From positions 372,001 to 436,000 of the forward strand of contig CAXXHF010000003.1 in the NCBI GenBank assembly GCA_963669405.2: 64,000 nucleotides of DNA, read 5' to 3'. The notes under the pieces were generated by a model. That model was not told where the DNA came from and did no database searches. It saw nothing but the letters and a program-made list of their open reading frames with translations. A program made the translations under genes and the position numbers. The stretch is from Aureisphaera sp963669405 (GTDB taxonomy: Bacteria; Bacteroidota; Bacteroidia; Flavobacteriales; Flavobacteriaceae). This document shows, piece after piece, positions 43,018-51,582 of this stretch. Within the stretch, counting starts at the first letter, position 1; every line of letters starts with the position of its first letter.

Positions 43018-43473
43018 ATGAATACACTTAAAGAAGGAGACAAGGTTCCAAATTTTACAGCGATAGACCAACATGGAAACACCCATACACTTTCTGACTA
43101 TCGAGGAAAGAAACTAGTGGTTTTTTTCTATCCGGCAGCCAACACACCTACTTGTACAGTAGAGGCTTGTAACATCCGGGATCATTACCAGGAATTACAG
43201 GATGCAGGGTTCGAAATTTTAGGGGTCAGTGCAGATACACAACGCAAACAAAGCAATTTCAGTAAGAAATTCGATTTTCAATATCCACTATTGGCCGACA
43301 CCGAAAAAGAAGTAATCAATGCCTTTGGCGTTTGGGGTCTCAAGAAATTTATGGGACGCGAGTATGATGGTATACACCGTAAAACCTTCGTTATTAATGA
43401 AGAAGGTGTGGTAACACGAGTTATTGATAAAGTTAAAAGTAAAGAGCACGCAGCTCAGATACTGGAAGCCTAA
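43018..43473 (+). CDS. bcp: Bcp-type thioredoxin-dependent peroxiredoxin
   Basis: This 151-residue protein is a PrxQ/Bcp-type peroxiredoxin that reduces peroxides using thioredoxin. It shows the fold start EGDKVPNFTAIDQHGNTHTL and the active site FYPAANTPTCTVEACNIRDH, with peroxidatic cysteine in PTCT and the resolving cysteine five residues later, the alpha-2 helix type of PrxQ. The helix-closing VWGLKKFMGREYDGIHRKTF is typical. It is divergent from nth and its stop codon overlaps the stop of the convergent gene by four bases. Confidence 0.95.
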   Translation: MNTLKEGDKVPNFTAIDQHGNTHTLSDYRGKKLVVFFYPAANTPTCTVEACNIRDHYQELQDAGFEILGVSADTQRKQSNFSKKFDFQYPLLADTEKEVINAFGVWGLKKFMGREYDGIHRKTFVINEEGVVTRVIDKVKSKEHAAQILEA

Positions 43474-44921
43474 CTAGGCACTTTTTCTTTGTCTTCCTTA
43501 CAGCTGAACAGGTGTTTGCTCTTAATGATTTCGGCAACACCTTTTGGGAGCATATCTTCCCATCCAGGTTCACCCTTCTCAATCATACTAAGTACACGAC
43601 GTGAGAAGATGTTTAGGACCTCCGGATTAAAGTCTTCAATATCCACTACCTTACCATTGTATTTAAAGAACTTATAGAGTTCCTTCATACGTGGATGTAC
43701 CTTTAGGTTATCACTGGTAACATAAGTGCCATCTGCATTACGCATAGGGTAGAGGTATACCTTAAGATCCTTAAAAAACAACTTTCCGAAAGCTTCCAAA
43801 ATACCTCCACTTAAATGACGGTAGTATTTTTCATCAAAGATATCTACCAGGTTATTTACCCCCATCGTTAATCCCATACGGTTACGGGTATAATTGGAGA
43901 AATATTCTACCAGTTTATAGTATTCCTGAAAGTTAGAGATCATTACTGTGTACCCTAGAGAACAGAGTAGGCGTGCACGGTCCATGAAATCCTGCTCATC
44001 AATTTCCCCTTCGGCACGAAGGTTAGATAAGGTAATTTCAAAAATGGTGAGGGTCTTGTCCTTGTCCACTCGGTTTTCCTTCAGGAACATTTCATAAGAC
44101 TTCTCAAACATGTCAATATTCACCTTGGTCACGGGACGGAAACTTCCTCGTAAGGCCAATACGTTCTTTTTATAAAGAATACGGGCAGGAAGGATGTTGT
44201 TTCCATCAGGGCCAAAGATAATGGCTTCGGTCATTCCATTTTTAATGAGTTGAAGACTCATTAAGCGGTTGTCCACATTCTCAAACTTAGGTCCAGAGAA
44301 GTTTATGGTATCAATCTCTATCTTGTCCTTATCAATATGATCATATAAATAACGCAACAGTTTTCTAGGCTGATCGTGCTTGTAGAAAGCTCCGTATACA
44401 AGGTTTACCCCTAAAATACCTAAGGTTTGTTGTTGCAGTACCGCTTCATTTTCTTTGAAACGAATATGAAGAACGATCTCGCTATATTCCTCATCTGGTT
44501 TGGTCTGGAATTTAATTCCAAGCCAACCATGCCCCTTGTATTTCTTAGCAAAATCTATAGTAGCCACAGTATTGGCGTAGGCAAAGAACATCTTGTTGGG
44601 ATGGTTTTCTCTGTCTATTCGCTCTTCAATAAGGTTGATTTCGTGCGAAATCATTTTCTTTAGTCGGGATTCGGTCACATAACGACCGTCCTTTTCTACA
44701 CCATAAATGGCGTCACTAAAGTCCTTATCATAAGCAGAAATGGTTTTAGCAATAGTTCCAGAAGCACCTCCAGCTCTAAAGAAATTACGTACAGTTTCCT
44801 GACCAGCCCCAATTTCAGCAAAAGTTCCGTAAATGTTTTCGTTCAGATTAATTCGTAGGGCCTTGTCTTTAACGGAAGGAATTGTTTCGAATTCCTTATC
44901 TCCTGGAATGATTTCTGGCAT
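43470..44921 (-). CDS. Conserved Bacteroidota protein of unknown function
   Basis: This 483-residue cytoplasmic protein is very conserved in Bacteroidota as far as I recall, but its annotation in databases is inconsistent. It starts MPEIIPGDKEFETIPSVKDK and contains GTFAEIGAGQETVRNFFRAG, then ASGTIAKTISAYDKDFSDAI, a tract that looks like an enzyme active-site loop, and a C-terminal part with HPRMKELYKFFKYNGKVVDI. No membrane segment is visible. A perfect -7 box lies 28 bases before the ATG. The neighbours (bcp, MBL hydrolase) do not suggest a pathway. Confidence 0.8.
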   Translation of the reverse strand: MPEIIPGDKEFETIPSVKDKALRINLNENIYGTFAEIGAGQETVRNFFRAGGASGTIAKTISAYDKDFSDAIYGVEKDGRYVTESRLKKMISHEINLIEERIDRENHPNKMFFAYANTVATIDFAKKYKGHGWLGIKFQTKPDEEYSEIVLHIRFKENEAVLQQQTLGILGVNLVYGAFYKHDQPRKLLRYLYDHIDKDKIEIDTINFSGPKFENVDNRLMSLQLIKNGMTEAIIFGPDGNNILPARILYKKNVLALRGSFRPVTKVNIDMFEKSYEMFLKENRVDKDKTLTIFEITLSNLRAEGEIDEQDFMDRARLLCSLGYTVMISNFQEYYKLVEYFSNYTRNRMGLTMGVNNLVDIFDEKYYRHLSGGILEAFGKLFFKDLKVYLYPMRNADGTYVTSDNLKVHPRMKELYKFFKYNGKVVDIEDFNPEVLNIFSRRVLSMIEKGEPGWEDMLPKGVAEIIKSKHLFSCKEDKEKVPS

Positions 44922-44948
44922 AGCAATAGATTCTTTTTCCTCGTACTA

Positions 44949-44956
44949 CAAAGGTA
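44949..44956 (-). promoter_or_regulatory. -7 promoter box (TACCTTTG)
   Basis: On the minus strand TACCTTTG matches TAnnTTTG exactly, 28 bases before the gene at 43470-44921. It forms a divergent promoter pair with the box at 44990-44997. Confidence 0.65.
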
Positions 44957-44989
44957 GCAAAACCCATAGGCAAACAAAAAAAATACTGT

Positions 44990-44997
44990 TATTTTTG
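44990..44997 (+). promoter_or_regulatory. -7 promoter box of MBL gene (TATTTTTG)
   Basis: TATTTTTG matches TAnnTTTG exactly and ends five bases before the ATG of the MBL-fold gene, so the predicted transcript begins at or very near the start codon. Confidence 0.6.
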
Positions 44998-45002
44998 TGT
45001 GA

Positions 45003-45779
45003 ATGAAATCGCCGCTCACCGTCACATTTTTAGGCACAGGAACCTCGCAAGGTATTCCGGTCATTGGGAGTGATCATCCAGTATGCCATAGCACCGACCC
45101 TAAAGATCAACGTTTACGGGTATCGGTACTGCTACAATGGGATGATCATACCATAGTAATTGACTGTGGTCCTGATTTTAGACAGCAAATGCTCAGAGAA
45201 CAAATAAACCAATTGCATGCGGTTTTGTTAACCCACGAACACAACGACCATGTGGCTGGCATTGATGACATTAGACCATTCTATTTTAGACAAGGAGATA
45301 TTCCATTTTATGGGCACCCGCGTGTGTTTGCTGCATTACACAAGCGTTATGAATACATTTTTGAAGTAGAAAACAAATATCCCGGGGCACCTACCATACA
45401 AGAACATACCATTTCTAAAGATAGATCGTTTCTAGTATTGGGAAAAGAGGTAATTCCTATTGAAGTACATCACGGAGAGCTGCCTGTATTGGGCTTTCGC
45501 ATAGATGGCTTTACGTACCTTACCGATGTAAAGACCATTGCAGAAGAAGAATTGGAAAAGGTAAAAGGCACAGATGTTTTGGTGCTGAATGCCTTACGGG
45601 AAGAGCCACACCGTACACACTTGAATTTGGAAGAAGCTTTGGCTATGGTTGAAAAAATAAAACCCAAGAAGGCTTATTTTACACATATAAGCCACAAAAT
45701 GGGCTTTCATGCCGAAGTAGAGGCAAGATTGCCTGACAATGTTCATTTGGCCTATGATACCCTACAAATAACCTTATAA
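45003..45779 (+). CDS. MBL-fold metallohydrolase, PhnP-like
   Basis: This 258-residue protein has a metallo-beta-lactamase fold with the opening SPLTVTFLGTGTSQGIPVIG and the metal motif LLTHEHNDHVAGIDDI (HxHxDH), further histidines in HGELPV and YFTHISHKM, and an Asp in LTDVKT. The GTGTSQGIPV start and the length resemble PhnP-type phosphodiesterases that hydrolyse cyclic or phosphate diesters. No phn genes are near. The -7 box is five bases from the ATG, suggesting a leaderless mRNA. A small membrane protein gene follows after nine bases. Confidence 0.9.
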   Translation: MKSPLTVTFLGTGTSQGIPVIGSDHPVCHSTDPKDQRLRVSVLLQWDDHTIVIDCGPDFRQQMLREQINQLHAVLLTHEHNDHVAGIDDIRPFYFRQGDIPFYGHPRVFAALHKRYEYIFEVENKYPGAPTIQEHTISKDRSFLVLGKEVIPIEVHHGELPVLGFRIDGFTYLTDVKTIAEEELEKVKGTDVLVLNALREEPHRTHLNLEEALAMVEKIKPKKAYFTHISHKMGFHAEVEARLPDNVHLAYDTLQITL

Positions 45780-45788
45780 ACACCTACT

Positions 45789-46280
45789 ATGAAGTCTAAG
45801 ATATTTATGTACCTGTTTTTGTTTTCGATGCTTTTGGTGCTTTTTATGTACATGAACCAAAAATCCATTTATGAAAATCAGGAAAAGACCATAACCTCCC
45901 TTAACAAACAAATGGAAAAACAAACCGATTCTATTGCTTCATTAACTGAAGCCGTAGATGAGTTGGGGTATTTTAAATTACAGGGTAATGATAATGCCAT
46001 GACCTATTTGGAAAACCTAGAGTTGAATTCTGTTGATGTTGAAAATGATGTTAGGGAGTTAATTTTGGAAAAGAACCTTGAAAAAGGAGGGAACCCCTTG
46101 GTAGATTACGAAGGTTATGGAGAGTTTCGTATCAATAACATGAAGTTTTTAAACCATCGTTGGATACAAGCAGAATTTACTGATGGCAGTACTTGGGGTG
46201 AGATAATCATTGAGTTTTTCTACGATCACAATATGCAATTGGAACTTACACCTATCTCTACGGTGTTGTATCCTAAATAA
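45789..46280 (+). CDS. Membrane-anchored coiled-coil protein, unknown function
   Basis: The 163-residue product has one N-terminal membrane helix (KSKIFMYLFLFSMLLVLFMY) followed by a short coiled coil (TSLNKQMEKQTDSIASLTEA) and a beta-rich C-terminal domain with YGEFRINNMKFLNHRWIQAE and STWGEIIIEFFYD. It is probably anchored in the inner membrane with its domain in the periplasm. It follows the MBL gene by nine bases and is likely cotranscribed. I do not recognise a named family. Confidence 0.8.
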   Translation: MKSKIFMYLFLFSMLLVLFMYMNQKSIYENQEKTITSLNKQMEKQTDSIASLTEAVDELGYFKLQGNDNAMTYLENLELNSVDVENDVRELILEKNLEKGGNPLVDYEGYGEFRINNMKFLNHRWIQAEFTDGSTWGEIIIEFFYDHNMQLELTPISTVLYPK

Positions 46281-46281
46281 A

Positions 46282-46932
46282 TTATTGCTTCTTTAGCCAG
46301 TCTCTAAACTCATAAAAATTCTGGGGAGCCACTCCGTGTCCTACGGGAAATTCTGAATAATGACAATCAATCCCCAAATCCTTTAAGAAAGGTTGGGTGT
46401 TTTGGGCCCAATCTACAGGGATGACCATGTCTACACTTCCGTGAGAACTGTAGATGTTTAGATGGGAGAAGTCATTACTTTTATACCCTTCTTTCAAGAT
46501 ACCTTCGTTTACATATCCGCTTAGACCTATAATGTTCTTCACTTTTTCAGGATAACTCAATCCGGTAGCTAGACTCAAAATGGTTCCCTGACTAAAACCC
46601 AATAGTGTTACATTCTTGCTGTTTACGGGATATTTGTTGCAGATTTCATCAATCACCTTGGCAATTAGATCCCGCGATTCTATAGCCTGTTCATCATCAC
46701 TGAATTTACCATCGTTAGCATCAAAATAAATATTGTACCAAGCATTTCCGTAGGGTTGCATGACAATGGGAGCCTTGAGCGAGATAATGGCATATTCTGA
46801 AGGTAACTCTGACGCAAATGAAAACAAGTCGTTTTCATCACTACCATAACCATGGAGCATGATGATAACGGGTGCATTTTCAGATAGGGAACTGGGACGG
46901 TAATTGTGTTCTAAGGAAAGTGTTTTTTTCAT
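46282..46932 (-). CDS. Alpha/beta-hydrolase of the phospholipase/carboxylesterase family
   Basis: This 216-residue protein matches the small carboxylesterase/lysophospholipase family (YpfH/EstB type): oxyanion region VIIMLHGYGSDENDLFSFAS, nucleophile elbow LLGFSQGTILSLATGL (serine near residue 118), Asp in HGSVDMVIPVDWA and His in FPVGHGVAP near the end. It has no signal peptide, so it acts in the cytoplasm. It is the last gene of a minus-strand series, separated from the DUF4870-like gene by a terminator-like hairpin, and is convergent to the coiled-coil protein gene with one base between stops. Confidence 0.92.
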   Translation of the reverse strand: MKKTLSLEHNYRPSSLSENAPVIIMLHGYGSDENDLFSFASELPSEYAIISLKAPIVMQPYGNAWYNIYFDANDGKFSDDEQAIESRDLIAKVIDEICNKYPVNSKNVTLLGFSQGTILSLATGLSYPEKVKNIIGLSGYVNEGILKEGYKSNDFSHLNIYSSHGSVDMVIPVDWAQNTQPFLKDLGIDCHYSEFPVGHGVAPQNFYEFRDWLKKQ

Positions 46933-46937
46933 AGCCT

Positions 46938-46975
46938 ATAAAAAAAGATGCCGCAAGGTACAACCCTCACGGCAT
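46938..46975 (-). terminator. Terminator between DUF4870-like and hydrolase genes
   Basis: On the minus strand the stem ATGCCG / CGGCAT is followed by C and a T run. It lies between the stop of 46999-47328 and the start of the hydrolase gene, so it probably ends the upstream operon. Confidence 0.7.
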
Positions 46976-46998
46976 TTGCAAAAGTATTTATAAGTTGT

Positions 46999-47328
46999 TT
47001 ATCCAATCCCTTTAAACCATTGTTGAAATTGCTCTCCAACAACTGGAGTTAGTTTTTTTTCACCTTGGATAGCACCAATAAATGAAAGTACCCATAATAT
47101 TAACATAAGGACATTGACAATATAGGGAACAAAAGGAACGCTTACAATATAGAAAAGGACTCCAAATCCAATGCTTAGAATTAACAATCCGAGCATCTGG
47201 CGTATGTAGAAGGAAGCAAATTCTTCTTTCTTACTGCCGTTCATAACAATAGCTATGATAAAACCAATAATCCATAAGTGTGCTACAATGGCGGTTGTTT
47301 TTCCATTGTCTGATGTAGAATTTGACAT
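46999..47328 (-). CDS. DUF4870-like small membrane protein
   Basis: This 109-residue protein has three or four membrane helices with the pattern TTAIVAHLWIIGFIIAIVMN, then KEEFASFYIRQMLGLLILSI and a final loop FQQWFKGIG, matching the DUF4870/Tic20-like pattern. It is the second of two tandem small membrane proteins; the other, upstream at 47379-47687, shares the FxxWHIxNMxGLL-like centre. Function is unknown. The tandem location suggests gene duplication. Confidence 0.85.
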   Translation of the reverse strand: MSNSTSDNGKTTAIVAHLWIIGFIIAIVMNGSKKEEFASFYIRQMLGLLILSIGFGVLFYIVSVPFVPYIVNVLMLILWVLSFIGAIQGEKKLTPVVGEQFQQWFKGIG

Positions 47329-47378
47329 AGTAAAAGGTGTTTAAGGTTAGTGTTAACTTGTTCCTAAAGATAACGTAT

Positions 47379-47687
47379 CTAATCCAAAAATGTAAACCAC
47401 GTCTGAAATTTCTCACTTAAATAAGGAATGCCTTTCTTTTGTTTAAGTATTGCCATAAGAAAACAAAAGATCCACAAACACATAGCAGACCAGTAAATGT
47501 AAAACCCTATAGTATAGCTCTGTAGAGCTATTGATGTAAATAATAAGATTAATAAGCCAAACATATTTTTAATATGCCAAGTAGTAAACTCATCCTTATC
47601 ATCTTTGTTCAAAAAATAAGCAATGATGGTCCCAAGAAACGTACAGTAGGCAATAATAGCTTTTGTGTGTGTGGAAACATTATTCAT
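47379..47687 (-). CDS. DUF4870-like small membrane protein
   Basis: This 102-residue protein has about three membrane segments and the central phrase EFTTWHIKNMFGLLILLFTS, which parallels FASFYIRQMLGLLILSIGFG in the next gene. Both end with FQxWF. It overlaps the DHOase-like gene upstream by eight bases, so it is translated in the same operon. The relation to the DHOase-like enzyme is not understood. Confidence 0.82.
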   Translation of the reverse strand: MNNVSTHTKAIIAYCTFLGTIIAYFLNKDDKDEFTTWHIKNMFGLLILLFTSIALQSYTIGFYIYWSAMCLWIFCFLMAILKQKKGIPYLSEKFQTWFTFLD

Positions 47688-48933
47688 TGATCACCGATTG
47701 GTTTTTGTTTAGAATGCCGTATACATTTCCATTCATGGGATAGCCTATCAAAGAAGCATTTTTAGAAGTAGAAAGGATACTTTCCTCAGAGAAAACCCAT
47801 TCGCCTTTAGGGCTAAACAGTGTCAGGTTGGCTTTCTGTCCTTCTTCAATAGAGTGTTGTGTTATACCAAATGCTTTCTTAAGCCCTGTGAGTCCTTGTA
47901 TGGCTGTTTCCAGATTGGTTACAGTAAGCAAAGCTCCAAAACAGCTTTCAAGCCCAATACTTCCGTAGAAAGCATGATCAAACTCAGTACGTTTGTGTTC
48001 TATGTCAATAGGGTTATGATCACTGGTAACTCCATCTATAGTTCCCTCTGCAAGCCCTTTTAATAAAGCTTTTCTATCTTTTTGAGTGCGAAGGGGTGGT
48101 AATAACTTATAACTGGTATCAAAGCTGTCCAGAACATCATCAGTTAAACAGAGATTGTGAATAGCTACGCTACAGGTTACCTCAAGTCCTTTCTTTTTGG
48201 CTTCTTTAATTAGTTTTACACTTTTCTCGGTAGAAATGGTAGGTATATGTAGTTTTCCTCCCGTGTATTCCAGTAAGTAGAGATCACGGGTAATCTGAAG
48301 CTCTTCTGAAAGAGATGGAATTCCCTTCAACCCCAATCTGGTACTGTTTTCTTCTTCGTTTACCACTCCTTTTAGTGCTATGGATTTTTCAAAAGGGAAG
48401 GATTGTACCAATCCATCAAAGTTTTGAGCGTACTGTAAAGCAATTTTCAGCAGGTTCGCATTTTGGACAGGTTTCTTATAGTCGTAGAAGGAAATGGCTC
48501 CTTCACTATGCATATCGTATAACTCAGCTAAATCTACTCCTTCGCTTTTTGTTGAAAGTGCTCCCACCGGATATACAGAAACAGGACTGGAAAAAGCTTT
48601 TGTCTTTAGGAACTTAACCAATGATTTGCTGTCAGTTATCGGGTTGGTGTTGGCATTTACTGCCACTGCGGTATAACCACTTTGGGCTGCTGTTTTAAGG
48701 CCGTTTTCTAGCGTTTCGCGTTCTTCATACCCAGGCTCACCAAAACTCACGCTAGGGTCAAACCATCCTTGGGAAATATGAAGGTTTTTGAAAGTAACAG
48801 TTGTGCTTTTGGTATTGGATATTGAAGCTGCTATTTTCTGAATGACACCATCTTTAATGTGGACATCCCGCTTTTTGCCGTGGTGCTTGCTCGCAGGATC
48901 TATAATAGTGGCCGATTTTAGGAGTATATCCAT
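47680..48933 (-). CDS. Dihydroorotase-like protein lacking the HxH metal motif
   Basis: This 417-residue amidohydrolase-family protein aligns with PyrC-type dihydroorotase (pyrimidine synthesis) throughout: NLHISQGWFDPSVSFGEPGY near residue 50, then AAQSGYTAVAVNANTNPITD and the late TSDHNPIDIEHK. Active enzymes read DPHVHLREPG at the first site, but here both histidines are lost (DPSVSFGEPG), so two metal ligands are missing. The same happens in PyrC-prime pseudo-dihydroorotases that support aspartate transcarbamoylase. Whether it is regulatory, structural or a different hydrolase is unknown. It begins three bases after the BatA gene and overlaps the following gene by eight. Confidence 0.88.
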   Translation of the reverse strand: MDILLKSATIIDPASKHHGKKRDVHIKDGVIQKIAASISNTKSTTVTFKNLHISQGWFDPSVSFGEPGYEERETLENGLKTAAQSGYTAVAVNANTNPITDSKSLVKFLKTKAFSSPVSVYPVGALSTKSEGVDLAELYDMHSEGAISFYDYKKPVQNANLLKIALQYAQNFDGLVQSFPFEKSIALKGVVNEEENSTRLGLKGIPSLSEELQITRDLYLLEYTGGKLHIPTISTEKSVKLIKEAKKKGLEVTCSVAIHNLCLTDDVLDSFDTSYKLLPPLRTQKDRKALLKGLAEGTIDGVTSDHNPIDIEHKRTEFDHAFYGSIGLESCFGALLTVTNLETAIQGLTGLKKAFGITQHSIEEGQKANLTLFSPKGEWVFSEESILSTSKNASLIGYPMNGNVYGILNKNQSVINE

Positions 48934-48936
48934 ACG

Positions 48937-50862
48937 TTAGTTCTTCATGAATTTTAAGATCAACATTTCTGCCAATAGAAACACTAGGGCAAAAATAACA
49001 AACCATTTCCAAAAAGAGTTGATTTTGTTGTCAGAAGCTATAGTGTCGAATAACTGGGATATGGAGGTATGGCTTTGCACACCTTCCCAATCTGCTATAT
49101 CACCATAACGCAAACTACTTTCTTCCCTTGGATAATTGTAAGCGACATATTCTAGGAACTCTGTTCCTTTTTCTGCTCTATAATTGCTAGCTATGGCTGG
49201 ATTGTCTGTTGTTGTGATTTCTACACTATTTGCTTTGGTTTGTTGCAATGGAATAAACCCGCTAAGACTATCCTTTAGTTGTACTATTTCGTCTTGAGTC
49301 AACTTCACTGGGATGGCATAGGTGTTTTTCTTTCCTATTTCATAGTACAGTTCGGGAAGTGGAAGACTTTGCTGCGCCATGTTTATAAGCGTAGGAACAA
49401 TTAATGGAGAGCTTTTAAAATTGGAATTGTTACCGGCAAAGGCAGCTGTTGCTAAATAATTTTTTCCTTGTTGAAGCAGGAAGGGTTTCCCGTCTTCAAA
49501 ACTAAGCAGGGGAGTAGCATTGCTTCGGGTTTCTAAAAAGGAATTGACCTTTGGGAATTGAAAGTTGGTCACTTGTTTTTCAAAAACATTGACATACAAA
49601 GGATGTGAGAAATTGATTTTTGAAATGTTCTTTTCGGTAGTTACTTCCGAAGTAAAATTTCCTATGCCCAATCCATTCAGTAAGGTGTTATAAGCGCTTA
49701 GATCACTATTTACAGATGGAATTATGAAAAGACTACCGCCTCCATCGCTAAAGGCTTTTAAACTATTTATTAAAGATAAGGGAAGACTTTCCAGCTCATT
49801 TAAGATAATGAAGTCTTGGTTTGGAATCTCATTATAATTAACCGCGTCATGACTTTGTTGTACATACTCATAATTCGTTTGGTTGAAGAGGCGCTGTAAG
49901 AAGCTAGGATCTTCTTGATTAATGGAAAGTACCTTTATTTTTTTAGGACTATTGATGCCGAAGTAAAGACTGTTATCGTAAAGTAGGTCTGCATCGGTAA
50001 TACGTAACTCCCCTTGGAACCCATCTATATTTTCAATGGTAAAGCTCACTGTGTTGCTTTTGCTACTGGAAAAGTCAACAGCAGTTTTAGCAATCAATGA
50101 CTGCTGGCTGAGTAATGAAACGGGGAAGTTTTCAGGAACTTCACCTTCAGCAGATACTTGCACATCCAACTGTATCGTATTACCAGTTACATTGCTTATG
50201 TATGCGGTGTCTATGGAAACATTATTGGTGGTCACGGGACGCAAGGCAACCACATCTGTGGTAACACCCTCTTTAGGTGCCGGGAAGGCAGATGCATCCT
50301 GAAGATCGGTAATTAAAATCAATCGTTTGTTTGCATTGCCGTTGGATGAAAACAACTGATTGGCTTTTAAGAGTACTTCGTCCAGTGTTAATTGTGAGTG
50401 TGAAGCTGGAACAGAAAGAATATCACCTTTAAAGTTGCTTTGTGATACATTCTTTCTGGTGTCGGTATTGGTAAACCAGCTCAGTTTATCATCACCGTTC
50501 AACAATTCATACAGTTCTTGTTTGGCACGAGCCAATAAAGGTCCATTGGCTCCTTTGGCTTGCATGCTGAAGGAGTTATCTAGATAGAGCACCGTTTCTT
50601 TTTCGGCAGTAAGAGCCGTTTTAGACGCGGTAAAAGGTTGTGCAAAGGCAAGGATGATACAGGCTAGTGCAAATAGGCGCATGAGTAAGGTGAGCCATTT
50701 TTTAAGCCGGGAACTTTTTCGGGTCTGTAACGTTACTTTTTTCAAAAAAGCCACATTGGTAAATGCTACTTTTTGAAATCTACGTAATTGAAAGAGGTGA
50801 ATTAAAATAGGAATAAGAAGCAGAAGTAAAGCGTAAAGTAGTTCCGGATGTTTAAACTGCAT
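48937..50862 (-). CDS. BatA/VWA-domain membrane protein
   Basis: The ATG at 50862 starts with the typical BatA N terminus (MQFKHPELLYALLLLLIPIL); the open frame runs further upstream but less plausibly. The 641-residue protein has two N-terminal membrane helices, a von Willebrand A domain with MIDAS residues in LYLDNSFSMQAKG (near 95), a long beta-rich region, and a C-terminal membrane helix (WKWFVIFALVFLLAEMLILK). It belongs to aerotolerance-type proteins that usually work with MoxR ATPases; none is adjacent. It is the first gene of the operon with the DHOase-like gene. Confidence 0.88.
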   Translation of the reverse strand: MQFKHPELLYALLLLLIPILIHLFQLRRFQKVAFTNVAFLKKVTLQTRKSSRLKKWLTLLMRLFALACIILAFAQPFTASKTALTAEKETVLYLDNSFSMQAKGANGPLLARAKQELYELLNGDDKLSWFTNTDTRKNVSQSNFKGDILSVPASHSQLTLDEVLLKANQLFSSNGNANKRLILITDLQDASAFPAPKEGVTTDVVALRPVTTNNVSIDTAYISNVTGNTIQLDVQVSAEGEVPENFPVSLLSQQSLIAKTAVDFSSSKSNTVSFTIENIDGFQGELRITDADLLYDNSLYFGINSPKKIKVLSINQEDPSFLQRLFNQTNYEYVQQSHDAVNYNEIPNQDFIILNELESLPLSLINSLKAFSDGGGSLFIIPSVNSDLSAYNTLLNGLGIGNFTSEVTTEKNISKINFSHPLYVNVFEKQVTNFQFPKVNSFLETRSNATPLLSFEDGKPFLLQQGKNYLATAAFAGNNSNFKSSPLIVPTLINMAQQSLPLPELYYEIGKKNTYAIPVKLTQDEIVQLKDSLSGFIPLQQTKANSVEITTTDNPAIASNYRAEKGTEFLEYVAYNYPREESSLRYGDIADWEGVQSHTSISQLFDTIASDNKINSFWKWFVIFALVFLLAEMLILKFMKN

Positions 50863-50952
50863 TCCTTTTAAATTGGCGTCAAAGATATGAAATGGAATGT
50901 AAAAATAAACGCTTCCCAATTGGAAAGCGTTAAAATCTTTGTAAAAGACTGT

Positions 50953-51450
50953 TTAAGTCTTCTTTAATTTAATCTTGGGTTTTTCTTCAACAGGAGAATC
51001 TTCGCCACCACCGCCTCCAAATAATAGAGGGGTACTGGTGTAGGTAGTTCCAAAATTGACAGCGGCATAATATACTTGATCTACAGCACTATTCAATTCT
51101 TCGTCTGAAAGAGGGCTTAATGGGTGAATGAAGACAGACCACATAATATCGTTGGACAGGGCATATTTAACATCGAGCGCTGTATGAAAATTAGCAGCCA
51201 GACAGTCTAATAATACTTCTTTGTCCAACTTGATTACATCTATAATGGGAGCAATGATTCGCATACGGTCATTGGTTTCATCGGTAATAACCATCATGGG
51301 CAATTCGTTATAGACCATTTGCCATCTGCCAGAAATTCCTTCAATGGAATCTACCTTTTCGGAGAGAAGGGTTTCCATCCGATCGTTGTTCATTTGCGCA
51401 TAAGTAATGGAAGATAGGAGTAGGGCGAAAATTATAAAAGCGCGTTTCAT
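50953..51450 (-). CDS. Secreted protein with YbjN/CesT-like fold
   Basis: A signal peptide (MKRAFIIFALLLSSITYA) exports this 165-residue protein. The mature part has the alternating pattern of the YbjN/type III chaperone-like fold: RWQMVYNELPMMVITDETND, a helix LDKEVLLDCLAANFHTALD and the strand DIMWSVFIHPLSPLSDEELN, ending with a glycine-rich (FGGGGGED) and basic tail. Function is unknown. It lies 90 bases upstream of the BatA-type operon on the same strand and may be part of it. Confidence 0.78.
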   Translation of the reverse strand: MKRAFIIFALLLSSITYAQMNNDRMETLLSEKVDSIEGISGRWQMVYNELPMMVITDETNDRMRIIAPIIDVIKLDKEVLLDCLAANFHTALDVKYALSNDIMWSVFIHPLSPLSDEELNSAVDQVYYAAVNFGTTYTSTPLLFGGGGGEDSPVEEKPKIKLKKT

Positions 51451-51582
51451 ATAGAACTATTTAAGATGTAGTCGGTAGAATATGGGATTACTAACAAAAG
51501 AGATTTTAGGCTAGAAGGCAAATTCTATAACAACTATTACTATTTTTACTAGATTGTTAATGAATCCAATTTCAACCAAGAC

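Noticed and set aside
43470..43473. Overlap of stop codons of bcp and the convergent gene as a regulatory feature
   Set aside because: A four-base tail-to-tail overlap is common in compact genomes and has no further signal such as a shared hairpin.
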